The position numbers were made by a program, and so were the translations under genes. Shown here piece by piece: positions 33,852-43,194 of a DNA stretch of 64,000 nucleotides. Positions within the stretch are counted from its first letter, which is position 1; each line of letters starts with the position of its first letter. Origin of the DNA: Hoeflea sp. (GTDB lineage: Bacteria > Pseudomonadota > Alphaproteobacteria > Rhizobiales > Rhizobiaceae); assembly GCA_019084245.1 (NCBI GenBank), contig JAHRFE010000029.1, positions 1 to 64,000 on the forward strand, written 5' to 3'. Below the pieces are notes generated by a model. That model saw only the letters and a list, made by a program, of their open reading frames with translations. It was not told the origin of the DNA and ran no database searches.

Positions 33852-35366
33852 TCAAATAGCCGAAAACCGGGTCCTGAGTTCGGTCTTGAGCACCTTGCCG
33901 TAATTGTTCTTGGGCAGCTCGGTTTCAAAAACATAGGCCTTGGGGCGTTTGAAACTGGCAATCTGGGTGCGGCAGTGGGCATCGAGTTCGGAGGCGGAGG
34001 GCGTTTCGGATCCGGCCAGAACCACGACTGCGACCACCTCTTCGCCCCATTCGGCGCTGGGGCGGCCGATGACCGAGACCTCCGCCACTCCCGGATGGGT
34101 CAGCAGCGCTTCCTCGACCTCGCGCGGATAGATGTTGGTTCCGCCCGAGATGATGACGTCCTTGGAGCGGTCGCGCAGGGTGAGGTAGCCGTCTTCATCG
34201 AGCGAGCCCATGTCGCCGGTCCAGAGCCAGCCATCCCTGATGGCTTGCGCGGTTGCGTCCGGATTGTTCCAGTAGCCCCTCATCACCGGCGACCCCGAAG
34301 CGATGATCTCGCCGATCTCCCCCGTCGCCTTGTCCTCGCCGTCCGGGCCGACGATGCGGATGCGCACGCAGGACTGGGCGCGGCCGACCGAGGCCAGTCG
34401 ATCGCGCCAGCGCGGATGCGAGCGATCGATGATGTCGCCGCGCGGCAGCGCCGTCAGGGTCATCGGGGATTCCCCCTGCCCGTAGATCTGCACGAAGCGC
34501 GCGCCGAACTGAGCCGTGGCCGCCTCGATGTCGGCCAGATACATCGGGCCGCCGCCATAGACGATGGTGCGCAGGCCCTCCCCCGCATAGCCGGTCTGGC
34601 GCGCGACGGACAGGAGCCGGTTGATCATGGTGGGGGCTGCGAACATGGTCACGTTGTTGAGCCTGGGCGCAAGCGCGCAGATCTCCAGGGCATCGAATCC
34701 GCCCGAGGCGGGGATCACATGGCGCGAACCGCGCAGCACATGCATGAAATTGTAGAGCCCCGCGCCATGCGACAGCGGCGCCGCATAGACCGCCGCGTCC
34801 TCTTCCAGCACATCATCGACATCGACGAAATAGGCATAGGTCATGGCGTGGAGGTTGGCATTGGAGAGCATCACGCCCTTGGGCTTGCCGGTGGTGCCCG
34901 AGGTGTAGAACAGCCAGGCGAGATCGTCCGCCTGGCGGGCAACCGGGGCTGCGAGCGCGTCGCCGTCCGCTTCAAAGGCGGGCGCCGTTTCGAGATCGTG
35001 CACTGTGCAACCGGCTGGCAGAAGGGCGGCCAGTTCGCCCTCCCCCGCCACGAAGGCCACGCGGCTTTCCGAATCGGCGATGATGAAGGCCGCCTCGCGG
35101 GCGTGCAGCTTGGCGTTGATGGGAACCGCGACCGCGCCGCAGAACCAGATGCCGTAGAGCAGTTCGAGATAGGCCGGGCTGTTCTTCATGAAGATGGCGA
35201 CGCGGTCGCCAGGCCGGATCCCGTGCCGCAGACGCAGGGACGCGGCGATCTGCGCCGCATGCAAAGCGAAATCAGCATAGGACGCCACCACCTCTTCGCC
35301 CAGGAGAAGCGCAGGCCTCTCAGCGTGTCTCTTTGCCGTGCGCACCAGCCATTCAGCCAGATTCAT
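33852..35366 (-). CDS. AMP-forming acyl-CoA synthetase (class I adenylate-forming enzyme)
   Basis: A 504-residue cytoplasmic ligase starting at ATG 35366, behind GGAGAGAC. The ATP-binding loop YTSGTTGKPKG is at about residues 154-164. YGQGESPMT replaces the usual Y-G-x-T-E motif, WTGDMGSLDEDGYL is motif A8-like, and the lysine-bearing ending PKNNYGKVLK is kept. It should activate a carboxylate with ATP and CoA; whether the acid is fatty, aromatic or short-chain is not clear. It follows hyuB by 74 bases in the IclR-type operon, so its substrate may come from the HyuAB step. Confidence 0.9.
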   Translation of the reverse strand: MNLAEWLVRTAKRHAERPALLLGEEVVASYADFALHAAQIAASLRLRHGIRPGDRVAIFMKNSPAYLELLYGIWFCGAVAVPINAKLHAREAAFIIADSESRVAFVAGEGELAALLPAGCTVHDLETAPAFEADGDALAAPVARQADDLAWLFYTSGTTGKPKGVMLSNANLHAMTYAYFVDVDDVLEEDAAVYAAPLSHGAGLYNFMHVLRGSRHVIPASGGFDALEICALAPRLNNVTMFAAPTMINRLLSVARQTGYAGEGLRTIVYGGGPMYLADIEAATAQFGARFVQIYGQGESPMTLTALPRGDIIDRSHPRWRDRLASVGRAQSCVRIRIVGPDGEDKATGEIGEIIASGSPVMRGYWNNPDATAQAIRDGWLWTGDMGSLDEDGYLTLRDRSKDVIISGGTNIYPREVEEALLTHPGVAEVSVIGRPSAEWGEEVVAVVVLAGSETPSASELDAHCRTQIASFKRPKAYVFETELPKNNYGKVLKTELRTRFSAI

Positions 35367-35440
35367 CGTGTCTCTCCACAGTCCTGCCGGACCTTCATCC
35401 AAGGCTCCTAGCTCACAGCTTACGGCTGGCAGGCTCGGGA

Positions 35441-36991
35441 TCAAGCCTCGCCGTAGCCGCCGCCGCCGGGCGTGATCATGAACACCTCGTCGTCGGGGTT
35501 CATCTCGCGCTTGCGCGTGTCGGCCACATCCTCGCCATTGATCCGGAAGGTTCCCTTGGCGCCGTCGCCGCCGCCGAAAATGCCTTCCGGTCCATAGGCG
35601 AGCCGGCTTGGGATGGTGTTGAGCAACCAGCGCGAATTGGTGCGCATGCGGTAGCCGATGCGCTGGCCGTCGCCGCCGGGCTGGCGGCCGGTTCCGCCGG
35701 TTCCGCGTTCCAGTTCCTTGCAGGTGAAGGCAATCGGGTAGGACGCCTCCAGCACCTCGACGGGAACCGCGGAGACCCCGGTGGGATAGCAGATCGCCGA
35801 GAGGCCGGGCTTGTGGGCGCGCGCGCCCATGCCGCCCGAATAGTTGAACATGGAGCTGGTGAAGGGCTTTCCCTGGGCGTCCTTGCCCTGGATCTGGATG
35901 GTCCAGACCGCGCCCGAACCCTCGGCGATGACGGCGTCGGGCAGGATCTGCGCCAGTGCCTTGAGAATCGGAAACGGCACATACATGCCGACCACATGCC
36001 GCGCGTTGACCGGCGAGGGATAGCGCGCATTAACCACGCAGTGCTCGGGCAGCCTGATCTTGATCGGCGCCAGCGAGCCTGCGTTGTTGGGCAGGTCCGG
36101 GTTGAGCGTCGAGCGGATGGCGAAGGTGGCGTAGGCGTGGGTGTAGGCCGGAACCACGTTGATGCCCATGGCGCTGGGGCCCGAGGAGCCTTCGAAATCA
36201 ATGGTGATTTCGCCCGCTTCCGGATCGACGGTCACGGCGGTCTTGAGGTCGATCACCTCGCCGCCGGGCACGTCGAACTTCGAGGCGCCGTGCCAGGTCC
36301 CCGCGGGCAGCTTGGCAATGGCGTCCCGCGTGGCCTTTTCCGACCGCGCGATGATTTCTTGCGACAGGGTGGAAATGTCCTCGAGTCCGTAGCGGTCGCA
36401 TAGCGCGTTCAGCCGCTCGGAAGCGATCATGCCGCTCGACACTTGCGCGCCAAGATCGCCCATCAGCGCATCGGGCGTGCGCACGTTGCGCTTGATGATC
36501 GAGAACAGCGTTTCGTTGGGCCGGCCCTCCTCATAGAGCTTCATCACCGGGATCCAGAGGCCTTCCTCGTGGATGTCCCGCGCGCCCGAGCCGATGCCGT
36601 AGCCGCCGATGTCGGAGTGGTGGATGGTCGAGCCCGCATAGGCGATGATCCGGCCATTGCGGAAGATCGGCGAGATGACGGTGATGTCGAAGAAATGCCC
36701 GGCCGACATCCAGGGATCATTGGTGATCAGAACATCGCCCGGACGCAACTTGTCCATATCGGTGTGCTCAAGCAGGTTGCGGGCGGCGGCGGCGAGCGAG
36801 TTGATGTGCCCCGGCGTGCCAGTGACCGCCTGGGCCACCATCCTTGCATTCTCGTCAAACAGGCCGTTGGCGAGATCGCCCGCCTCGCGCACGATCGGAC
36901 TGAAGGCGATGCGCTGCAGCGCCCGCGCCTGCTCGGAGACGATACCGATGAGATTGCTCCACAGGATCTGAAGTTCGACGCCGTCCATCAT
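35441..36991 (-). CDS. hyuB: Hydantoinase B/oxoprolinase-family subunit (HyuB)
   Basis: A 516-residue protein of the HyuB/HyuB-like family: ELQILWSNLIGIVSEQARALQRIAFS at the start, GDVLITNDPWMSAGHFFDITVI, and RNGRIIAYAGSTIHHSDIGG. The glycine-rich end (GGDGAKGTFRINGEDV) is typical. With HyuA it forms ATP-dependent amidohydrolases or carboxylases acting on hydantoins, 5-oxoproline, acetone or acetophenone. ATG 36991 overlaps the hyuA stop as ATGA. No gamma subunit of acetone or acetophenone carboxylase is present, favouring a cyclic amide-type reaction. Confidence 0.9.
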   Translation of the reverse strand: MMDGVELQILWSNLIGIVSEQARALQRIAFSPIVREAGDLANGLFDENARMVAQAVTGTPGHINSLAAAARNLLEHTDMDKLRPGDVLITNDPWMSAGHFFDITVISPIFRNGRIIAYAGSTIHHSDIGGYGIGSGARDIHEEGLWIPVMKLYEEGRPNETLFSIIKRNVRTPDALMGDLGAQVSSGMIASERLNALCDRYGLEDISTLSQEIIARSEKATRDAIAKLPAGTWHGASKFDVPGGEVIDLKTAVTVDPEAGEITIDFEGSSGPSAMGINVVPAYTHAYATFAIRSTLNPDLPNNAGSLAPIKIRLPEHCVVNARYPSPVNARHVVGMYVPFPILKALAQILPDAVIAEGSGAVWTIQIQGKDAQGKPFTSSMFNYSGGMGARAHKPGLSAICYPTGVSAVPVEVLEASYPIAFTCKELERGTGGTGRQPGGDGQRIGYRMRTNSRWLLNTIPSRLAYGPEGIFGGGDGAKGTFRINGEDVADTRKREMNPDDEVFMITPGGGGYGEA

Positions 36992-39066
36992 GAGGCTCCC
37001 TTTGTCTTTTCGGCAACGATGCTGCCGCTCGCATGCAGGGTTGCAACCCAGTTTTCGAGAATGAAGATTGTTGTTTCGCGTTCCTCGATGATCACCGGGC
37101 CGGCGATGACATCGTCCGCCGTGATCATCGAGCGCTGGTGAACCTCGACGGTTTGCGGCTTGCCATGGATGAAGACAGTGCGGCTGTCGGCCTTCCGATC
37201 AGCCCCGGAGCTCGCCTGGCGGGCAGCCGGCCTGTCGGCCTGCGATCCGCTGGCGGTCACCAGCCAGTTGACGATCTCGATCCCCATTCCGCTGAGTTTG
37301 AGACCGTATTGATGGTGATACTCGGTCTCGAACAGCTCCTCGATCCGCTTTGTGTCGCGCGCTGCGATCACATCGGCCGGAAGATTGATCCGGACTTCGG
37401 ATTGCTGGCCGGAATAGCGCATTTCCACCGCATGGGCGAAGCGGGCCTCGCTGTCGGGGATGCCAGCCTCGCGCAGCGCGTCGCCGCCTTCCTTCGTCAT
37501 GCTGGCCAGCACCGCATCGACCGCGGCCCAGTCAAGGGCGCCAAGCGGCGAGACCAGGCTGCGGACGAGGTCGATCTGCGCCGGCGTCACCAGGGTTCCG
37601 AAAGCCGACAGCACGCTGGCGAGCGGCGGGTAGATGACCTTGGTGCTTTCGGTGAGTTCCGCCACCATGCAGGCGTGAACCGGGCCGGCGCCGCCGAAGG
37701 CCAGCAGCGGCAGGCCGCGATAGTCGATGCCGCGCTCGGTGGCATGCGTCCTTGTCGCCGCCGCCATCTGTTCGCAGACGACTTCGAACACGCCCCAGGC
37801 AGCTTGCGGCCGGGAGATGCCGAGCTTTGCGCCCAGTTCGTCGAGCGCCTTCTCGGCCGCCGCGGTGTCGAGCTGCATGTCGCCGCCGAGGAACCGTTTT
37901 GGATCGAGGATGCCCAGCACCACGTCGGCGTCGGTGACGCAAGGGTCGACGCCGCCGCGGCCGTAGCAGGCCGGCCCCGGCATGGAGCCGGCGCTTTCCG
38001 GGCCGATCTTGAGCAGGCCCAGATCATCCACCGAGGCGATCGAGCCGCCACCCGCGCCGATCTCGATCATGTCGATCGAGGGCACCGTGATCGGCATGCC
38101 GCTCCCCGGCTTGAACCGGTAGCGCCGGTCGACCTCGAAGGTGCCGGTGACCAGGGGCTCGTGGCCCTGGACCATGCAGGCCTTGGCGGTGGTGCCGCCC
38201 ATGTCGAATGAGATGAGATCGGGAATGCCGAAGATGCGGGAGAAATAGCAGGCCACCAGCGCGCCGGCGGCAGGACCCGATTCGATCATGCGGACCGGAA
38301 TGGTGCTCGCCCGCTCCGCGCCGATGACGCCGCCATTCGACAGCATGATCAGCGGCTGCTGGGAGAAGCCGCGGGCCTTGAGCTCGGTGATCAGCGCCGA
38401 CAGATAGGGCCTGGTGATCGGCACCGTGTAGGCGTTGATCGCCACGGTCGAGGCGCGCAGATACTCGCGCATCTGCGGCGCAATCACGCTCGACAGCGAG
38501 ACATAGATATCGGGCGCTTCTTCCGCAAAGATCCGCCGGACCTCCTCCTCGTTCGAACCGTTGCGGTAGGAGTTGAGAAAGCAGACGGCGACCGAGACAA
38601 TGCCCATCTCACGGCACCTGGCGATGATGTCGATGATTTCGGCGCGGTCGACGGTGGTCTCCACGGTGGCATCGGCATAGGTGCGTTCGCGCACGGTGAA
38701 GGTGCGCTCCATCGGGATCAGCGGTTCGGCAAACTCGATCTGCGGGTCGTACATGTCATAGCGGTGCTCCTCGCGGATATAGAGGACGTCGCGGAACCCT
38801 TCGGTGAGCAGCAGCGCAACTGGCGGCCCCTTGCGTTCGATCAGCGCGTTGGTGACGACGGTGGTGGCATGGACGATGACGTCATCGACATCGCCGGGCG
38901 CGATGCCCGCCTTGCCGAGCACCAGATCGACGCCCCGGAAGAAGCCCTCAAGCAGGTTATCGTGGGTGGTCAGGGTCTTGTCGACATAGCTCTGGCCGTC
39001 GGAGGCCAGAAGGACGGCGTCGGTGAAGGTTCCGCCAATGTCGATGGCGAGCGAATAGCGTGTCAT
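36988..39066 (-). CDS. hyuA: Hydantoinase A/oxoprolinase-family subunit (HyuA)
   Basis: A 692-residue protein starting at ATG 39066, overlapping the iclR-type stop as ATGA; the open frame upstream overlaps that gene. The actin-like ATPase fold is evident: AIDIGGTFTDAVLL near the start, HATTVVTNALIERKG, ISFDMGGTTAKACMV and GAGGGSIASVDDLG. Together with HyuB it couples ATP hydrolysis to ring opening or carboxylation. It lies between the IclR-type regulator and hyuB in the same operon as TRAP 4. Confidence 0.92.
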   Translation of the reverse strand: MTRYSLAIDIGGTFTDAVLLASDGQSYVDKTLTTHDNLLEGFFRGVDLVLGKAGIAPGDVDDVIVHATTVVTNALIERKGPPVALLLTEGFRDVLYIREEHRYDMYDPQIEFAEPLIPMERTFTVRERTYADATVETTVDRAEIIDIIARCREMGIVSVAVCFLNSYRNGSNEEEVRRIFAEEAPDIYVSLSSVIAPQMREYLRASTVAINAYTVPITRPYLSALITELKARGFSQQPLIMLSNGGVIGAERASTIPVRMIESGPAAGALVACYFSRIFGIPDLISFDMGGTTAKACMVQGHEPLVTGTFEVDRRYRFKPGSGMPITVPSIDMIEIGAGGGSIASVDDLGLLKIGPESAGSMPGPACYGRGGVDPCVTDADVVLGILDPKRFLGGDMQLDTAAAEKALDELGAKLGISRPQAAWGVFEVVCEQMAAATRTHATERGIDYRGLPLLAFGGAGPVHACMVAELTESTKVIYPPLASVLSAFGTLVTPAQIDLVRSLVSPLGALDWAAVDAVLASMTKEGGDALREAGIPDSEARFAHAVEMRYSGQQSEVRINLPADVIAARDTKRIEELFETEYHHQYGLKLSGMGIEIVNWLVTASGSQADRPAARQASSGADRKADSRTVFIHGKPQTVEVHQRSMITADDVIAGPVIIEERETTIFILENWVATLHASGSIVAEKTKGAS

Positions 39067-39842
39067 GTCGGGTACTCCGTGCATCCCAAGTCTCTGGAAA
39101 TGGCGCGCGCGGCCTGGGTAACGGCGGCGCAAAGCTGGGTCGGCGGCTCGGCGGGTATTTCCTGCAGCGAACCGGCGACGGTGATGGTGGCGATGAACCT
39201 GTTCTCGAGATCGAAGATCGGCGCCGAAATCGCGTTCACGCCTCTCAATGTCTCCTCCGGCGCCACGGCCCATCCGGCCTTGCCGGCGCGAGCGATTTCG
39301 GCCTTGAGGCGTTCGGGATCGAAGGCCTCGCCATTGGCCATCGGCGGATGGTCGGCGGCAAGCTGGGCCGGCAGCAGCTCGGCGTCCCCGAAGGCCAGCG
39401 CCACCTTGCCCTGCGCCGAGGCATGAAAGGACAACAGCGCGCCGGGCTTGGTGACGATCTGGACCGGGGAATCGACGCGCACGATGTCCACCACGCGCAT
39501 TCCCCCGTCTTCGGGAATGGAGAGCGTGCAGGTGAGCCCCGCCTTGTCGCGCAACTGCACCATCACCGGCCGGGCGGTGCTTGTGAGCTGCGTGCCGTCG
39601 GCAATCGCCTGGCCGACATGGAACAGCTTGAGGGTGAGCCGATATCGTTCGGTCACCGGGTCCTGGCGGACATAGCCGATGTTGCACAGCGTCTGCAGGT
39701 AGCGGTAGATTTTCGCCCGCGGCATGCCGAGCCGCTTGGCCAGATCCGTGATGCGCACGTCCTCGTTCATCGGGGCCATTTCCTCGATGATCTGGAAGGC
39801 GGCGATGGCCGAGTGGTTGTTGATCTTGCTCGTGTCTTTCAT
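39063..39842 (-). CDS. IclR-family transcriptional regulator
   Basis: A 259-residue regulator. The N-terminal winged helix (AIAAFQIIEEMAPMNEDVRITDLAKRLGMPRAKIYRYLQTL, then GYVRQDPVTERYRLTL) binds DNA, and the GAF-like C-terminal domain (LLSFHASAQGKVALAF) binds an effector. Unusually it sits inside the operon, four bases after dctM and overlapping hyuA. It is the likely reader of the inverted repeat at 43174-43194 at the head of the operon. Confidence 0.92.
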   Translation of the reverse strand: MKDTSKINNHSAIAAFQIIEEMAPMNEDVRITDLAKRLGMPRAKIYRYLQTLCNIGYVRQDPVTERYRLTLKLFHVGQAIADGTQLTSTARPVMVQLRDKAGLTCTLSIPEDGGMRVVDIVRVDSPVQIVTKPGALLSFHASAQGKVALAFGDAELLPAQLAADHPPMANGEAFDPERLKAEIARAGKAGWAVAPEETLRGVNAISAPIFDLENRFIATITVAGSLQEIPAEPPTQLCAAVTQAARAISRDLGCTEYPT

Positions 39843-39846
39843 GGCA

Positions 39847-41124
39847 TTATCCCGGAAACAGGCCTGGCAGCGTCAGTGTCAGAGACGGCACGAAGGCGAC
39901 CAGGGCGAGGATGATGAGGGAGATCCCGATCATCGGCAGGATCGCGACGGCCACCTTTTCGAGCGGCGTCTTGCCGATGGCCGAGACGATGAACAGGCAC
40001 AGGCCCACCGGCGGCGTGATCATGCCGATCATCAGGTTGAGCACGACCATGACGCCGAACTGGACCGGGTCGATGCCCAGGAGCGGGAACATCTCGTTGA
40101 GGATCGGCATCACCAGGACCAGAGCCGCCAGCGGCTCGAGGAACAGGCCCAGCACCAGGAGCACCAGGTTCAGGAGCAGGATCAGCACGAAGGGCGAGGT
40201 GCTGATCTCGAGCATCTGGGCCGCAACTTCGCGCGGGATGTTCTCGATGCCGAGAATGAAGGAGGTCATGCTGGCCATGGCGACGATCAGCATCACGCCG
40301 GCGGTCATGGTGGCGGCCTCGTAGAAGGACGTCACGATCTTCCTGGCATTGAGCGTGCGGTAGAGCAGCAGGCCCACGGCCAGCGCATAGACCACGGCGA
40401 CGGCGGCGGCTTCGGTCGGGGTGAAGACGCCCGAGCGGATGCCGCCGACGATGATGACCGGCAGCAACAGCGCCGGCACCGCCCTGACCGCCAGCGGCCA
40501 GCGCTCCGCGGCGGGAATGGCAGCCGGCAGCGGGTGATCCTCGCGCCTGGCTTTGACGAGGACATAGACGAGAAGCCCGCCGCAGAGCGCGAAGGCGGGG
40601 ACGATCCCGGCCAGGAACAGATCGGCGATCGAGGTGCCGGTGAGCACGCCATAGAGAATGAGCGCCAGCGAGGGCGGAACCAGCGGTCCCAGAATCGAGC
40701 CGGCAGCGGTGAGCGCCGCGGCATATTCGGGCTTGTAGCCGTCGCGCTGCATCGCCGGAATCATGACGCTGCCGATCGCCGAGGCTTCGGCGGTGGCGGC
40801 GCCGCTCACGCCCGAGAACATCATGCTGGCCAGCACATTGACCGCGGCCAGCCCACCCCGGACCCGGCCCACGAGCATCTGCGCGAAGCGGACGATCTGG
40901 CGGGTCAGGTCAGCCGAGTTCATCAGGTTGCCGGCCAGGATGAAGAACGGGATCGTCAGCAGCACGAAATTGTCGATGCCGGCGATCATCTTCTGCGGAA
41001 AGCCGATGAGCAGGTGCAGCTGGTCGTTGACGATCAGATAGGTGAGCGAGGAAAGTCCGAGGCTGAAGGCAACCGGAATGCCGATCACCATGAAGCCCAG
41101 GAAGGAGAGAAGATAAAGTGTCAC
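39847..41124 (-). CDS. dctM: TRAP transporter 4, large permease subunit (DctM)
   Basis: A 425-residue membrane protein. GTG 41124 overlaps the dctQ stop as GTGA; an upstream open stretch overlaps dctQ and is not coding here. Signatures: VGRVRGGLAAVNVLASMMFSGVSGAA, GYKPEYAAALTAAGSILGPLVPPS and MIGMITPPVGLCLFIVSAI. It is the transport subunit for the binding protein encoded at 42175. Confidence 0.93.
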   Translation of the reverse strand: MTLYLLSFLGFMVIGIPVAFSLGLSSLTYLIVNDQLHLLIGFPQKMIAGIDNFVLLTIPFFILAGNLMNSADLTRQIVRFAQMLVGRVRGGLAAVNVLASMMFSGVSGAATAEASAIGSVMIPAMQRDGYKPEYAAALTAAGSILGPLVPPSLALILYGVLTGTSIADLFLAGIVPAFALCGGLLVYVLVKARREDHPLPAAIPAAERWPLAVRAVPALLLPVIIVGGIRSGVFTPTEAAAVAVVYALAVGLLLYRTLNARKIVTSFYEAATMTAGVMLIVAMASMTSFILGIENIPREVAAQMLEISTSPFVLILLLNLVLLVLGLFLEPLAALVLVMPILNEMFPLLGIDPVQFGVMVVLNLMIGMITPPVGLCLFIVSAIGKTPLEKVAVAILPMIGISLIILALVAFVPSLTLTLPGLFPG

Positions 41125-41684
41125 AGGCCTTGGCCTCCCTGATGTGCCAGATCCTGCAACGACTGTCCGTTCCTCCAGGCGCGCGCATAAGAAACAATGT
41201 CGGCGATGATGCGCAGCGCCAGCAGGCTCATGCCCAGCGGCAGAGCAAAATAGACCCAGAACACGCGGGGCGCTTGCGGCGCGTCGGCACCGAACAGGTC
41301 TTCGAGAATGAAACTCAGCGCCGGGATGGGCTGCGATCCGGCAATGTCGGCATAGATATAGCCGTACCAGGCAAGGGCTACGCACATCGCCGCGGACAGC
41401 ACGCCGCCGAGGATCGCCAGCATCAGCGCCGGCACCCGCGGCAGCGCATTGGCGAGGATCGAGAGTGCGGCGATCTCGCCGCGCTCATAGGCAAAGATCA
41501 TCGCCAGGAACGATGTCCAGATGAGCAGATAGCGGCACAGTTCCTCCGACCACAAAAGCGAGGAATTCAGGCCGTAGCGCATGATCACCTGCGCCACCAT
41601 CACCGTCAGCAGCAAGGCCATCAGCGCGACGAGAAGCGCTCCGAGACCCCTGCGAAAGGCATGATGAAATGCTGATAGTGTCAC
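41121..41684 (-). CDS. dctQ: TRAP transporter 4, small permease subunit (DctQ)
   Basis: A 187-residue membrane protein with four hydrophobic segments and the DctQ motif VIMRYGLNSSLLWSEELCRYLLIW. The start is GTG 41684 behind AGAGGAG. It is separated from the cupin gene by 116 bp containing a perfect hairpin at 41743-41765 and is coupled to dctM. Confidence 0.9.
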   Translation of the reverse strand: MTLSAFHHAFRRGLGALLVALMALLLTVMVAQVIMRYGLNSSLLWSEELCRYLLIWTSFLAMIFAYERGEIAALSILANALPRVPALMLAILGGVLSAAMCVALAWYGYIYADIAGSQPIPALSFILEDLFGADAPQAPRVFWVYFALPLGMSLLALRIIADIVSYARAWRNGQSLQDLAHQGGQGL

Positions 41685-41742
41685 GACATCAACTCCTCTT
41701 TGCTGGCCACATCTTGGCGCATTTTGAGCGCGTTTTTCCTGG

Positions 41743-41765
41743 GGCCCGGCGAAGAACGCCGGGCC
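41743..41765 (-). promoter_or_regulatory. Intercistronic hairpin between the cupin and dctQ genes
   Basis: GGCCCGGCG (41743-41751) and CGCCGGGCC (41757-41765) form a perfect 9-bp stem with a 5-nt loop. On the minus strand it is followed by an A-rich stretch, not T's, so mRNA stabilisation of the binding-protein part of the operon is more likely than termination. Confidence 0.5.
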
Positions 41766-41800
41766 ATTCCTGCTTGGGCACAGGAGGTTAATTCAGGATT

Positions 41801-42178
41801 TCAGTCGAAATCGGCTTCCTGGTACTCGGTCAGATGCTTGTAATCCTCGCGCACCGGAGCGAACACATCGAGATTGAGCGCAACCTCCTCGCCGATGGCT
41901 TCGCCGCAATGGACGACATCGGGGGGAATGCGCACCATCTCGCCCGCGCCCACCTCTACCACATCATCCCCGATCTCGAACCGGACACGGCCCGACACGA
42001 CATAGGCGAGTTGCTCGAAGGGGTGGGAATGGGGCTTCTTCTCCATTCCCGGCTCCAGCCAGTTCATCACCATCAGGGCGTTGTCGCCGCGGAAGGCGGT
42101 TCGCGAAACACCTTCGCGAACCTGTTCCCGGGGAAGCCTGTCCCAGCCATAGACCTTGGTTGACGCCATGGCGGTCAC
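41801..42178 (-). CDS. Cupin-domain protein
   Basis: A 125-residue single-cupin protein. The metal-binding motif is clear: KPHSHPFEQLAYVVSGRVRF carries two His and a Glu/Gln position, and the second motif RIPPDVVHCGEAIGEE carries the third His. Such proteins may be isomerases, dioxygenases or lyases. GTG 42178 overlaps the dctP stop (GTGA); ATG 42169 is an alternative start. Its place between the binding-protein and permease genes ties it to the imported compound. Function unknown. Confidence 0.85.
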   Translation of the reverse strand: MTAMASTKVYGWDRLPREQVREGVSRTAFRGDNALMVMNWLEPGMEKKPHSHPFEQLAYVVSGRVRFEIGDDVVEVGAGEMVRIPPDVVHCGEAIGEEVALNLDVFAPVREDYKHLTEYQEADFD

Positions 42179-43158
42179 TGGCCCTTTGCGAAGGCTTCGT
42201 CGAACCTGGCGATCATCGGGTCCTTTTCCTTCCAGGTGGTCACCACCGGGGCAGTCAGGGCCTTGAGATCGTCGAGATCGCCGAGCTTGTTGATGGTCAC
42301 GCCATTCTCTTCAAGGAAGGCAATGGTGTCGGCTTCCTGGGAGGCCGCCAGCGCGTAGGCTTCGGCTGTTGCTTCCTTGCCGGCCTGCTCGACCGCAGCC
42401 TTGTCCGCGTCGCTCAGCTTGTCCCAGGCAGCACCTGACATCATGATGACGCCGGGCCAGAAATAATGGCCGGTCAGCGTGACCTGCTTGGCCGCGTTGT
42501 AGAGGCTTTCCGACTTGACCGAGGAGACATTGATCTCGACCGCGTCGATGGTGCCGGTTTCGAGCGCCGAATAGACCTCGCCATAGGCCATGCCGATCGG
42601 GTTGACGCCGATGGTCTCCCAGATTGCCTTGTGCAGCGGGATCGGCACGATGCGTGTCTTCAGGCCCTTGAAGTCCGCCAGGCTGGTGACCTGCTTGTCC
42701 TTGACGAGGAAGTGGCGAAGCCCCGCCTCGACAAAGCCAAGGCCCTTGATGTTCTTTTCATCGAGCGTCGCCAGAAGCTCGTCACCCAGATCCGATGTGA
42801 GAACCGCGGAGAGCTGCTCATAGGTCGACACGGTGAAAGGCTGCTGCAGGGCGTCAAAGGACGCGGCGCCAAGAACCAGAGGCAGCGTCGCCGAGGAGAC
42901 CAGGGCTCCGTCGATCAGGCCGATCTGGATGCCTTCCAGCAATTGCTTGTCATCGCCGAGCTGGCGGTCGCCATAAACTTCGATCTTGACATTGCCATCT
43001 GTCTTTTCCGCGACCTTCTCGGCGAAGATCTCAAGACCCGTGTGGAACACATGGGTCGATGCGGCTGCGTGACCCATTTTCAGGGTCACTTCCTGCGCGT
43101 TCGCCAGCGAGGGCAACACCAGCAGGGCCATGCCTGCCAGAACAGATAATCTCTTCAT
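42175..43158 (-). CDS. dctP: TRAP transporter 4, substrate-binding protein (DctP family)
   Basis: A 327-residue periplasmic protein starting at ATG 43158 with GGGAGGAT upstream; an in-frame GTG further out lies inside the operator. Signal peptide MKRLSVLAGMALLVLPSLA with cleavage after NAQ. DctP features: LKMGHAAASTHVFHTGLEIFAEKV, VYGDRQLGDDKQLLEGIQIG, FKGLKTRIVPIPLH with the ligand arginine, and MAYGEVYSALETGTIDAVE. It is first in the operon dctP, cupin, dctQ, dctM, iclR-type, hyuA, hyuB, ligase. Confidence 0.93.
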   Translation of the reverse strand: MKRLSVLAGMALLVLPSLANAQEVTLKMGHAAASTHVFHTGLEIFAEKVAEKTDGNVKIEVYGDRQLGDDKQLLEGIQIGLIDGALVSSATLPLVLGAASFDALQQPFTVSTYEQLSAVLTSDLGDELLATLDEKNIKGLGFVEAGLRHFLVKDKQVTSLADFKGLKTRIVPIPLHKAIWETIGVNPIGMAYGEVYSALETGTIDAVEINVSSVKSESLYNAAKQVTLTGHYFWPGVIMMSGAAWDKLSDADKAAVEQAGKEATAEAYALAASQEADTIAFLEENGVTINKLGDLDDLKALTAPVVTTWKEKDPMIARFDEAFAKGQ

Positions 43159-43173
43159 TCCATCCTCCCAATT

Positions 43174-43194
43174 TTGTTTCACTCAATGAAACAA
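43174..43194. promoter_or_regulatory. Perfect inverted repeat, probable IclR-type operator of the TRAP 4/hyu operon
   Basis: TTGTTTCA (43174-43181) and TGAAACAA (43187-43194) are perfect inverted arms around CTCAA. A third copy of the half-site, TGAAACA, lies at 43207-43213, exactly 20 bp (two helical turns) from the second arm. GTTTCA/TGAAAC arms resemble known IclR-family (KdgR-like) operators. It is 15 bp upstream of the dctP start, so binding would block transcription or translation start. Confidence 0.65.

Noticed and set aside
36988..36991. HyuAB as acetone or acetophenone carboxylase
   Set aside because: The required gamma or additional subunits are not encoded nearby; the two-subunit hydantoinase/oxoprolinase type is the better fit.
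39724..41142. A 472-codon plus-strand open frame
   Set aside because: Antisense to the TRAP 4 dctM and the start of the IclR gene; highly charged, low-complexity reading.
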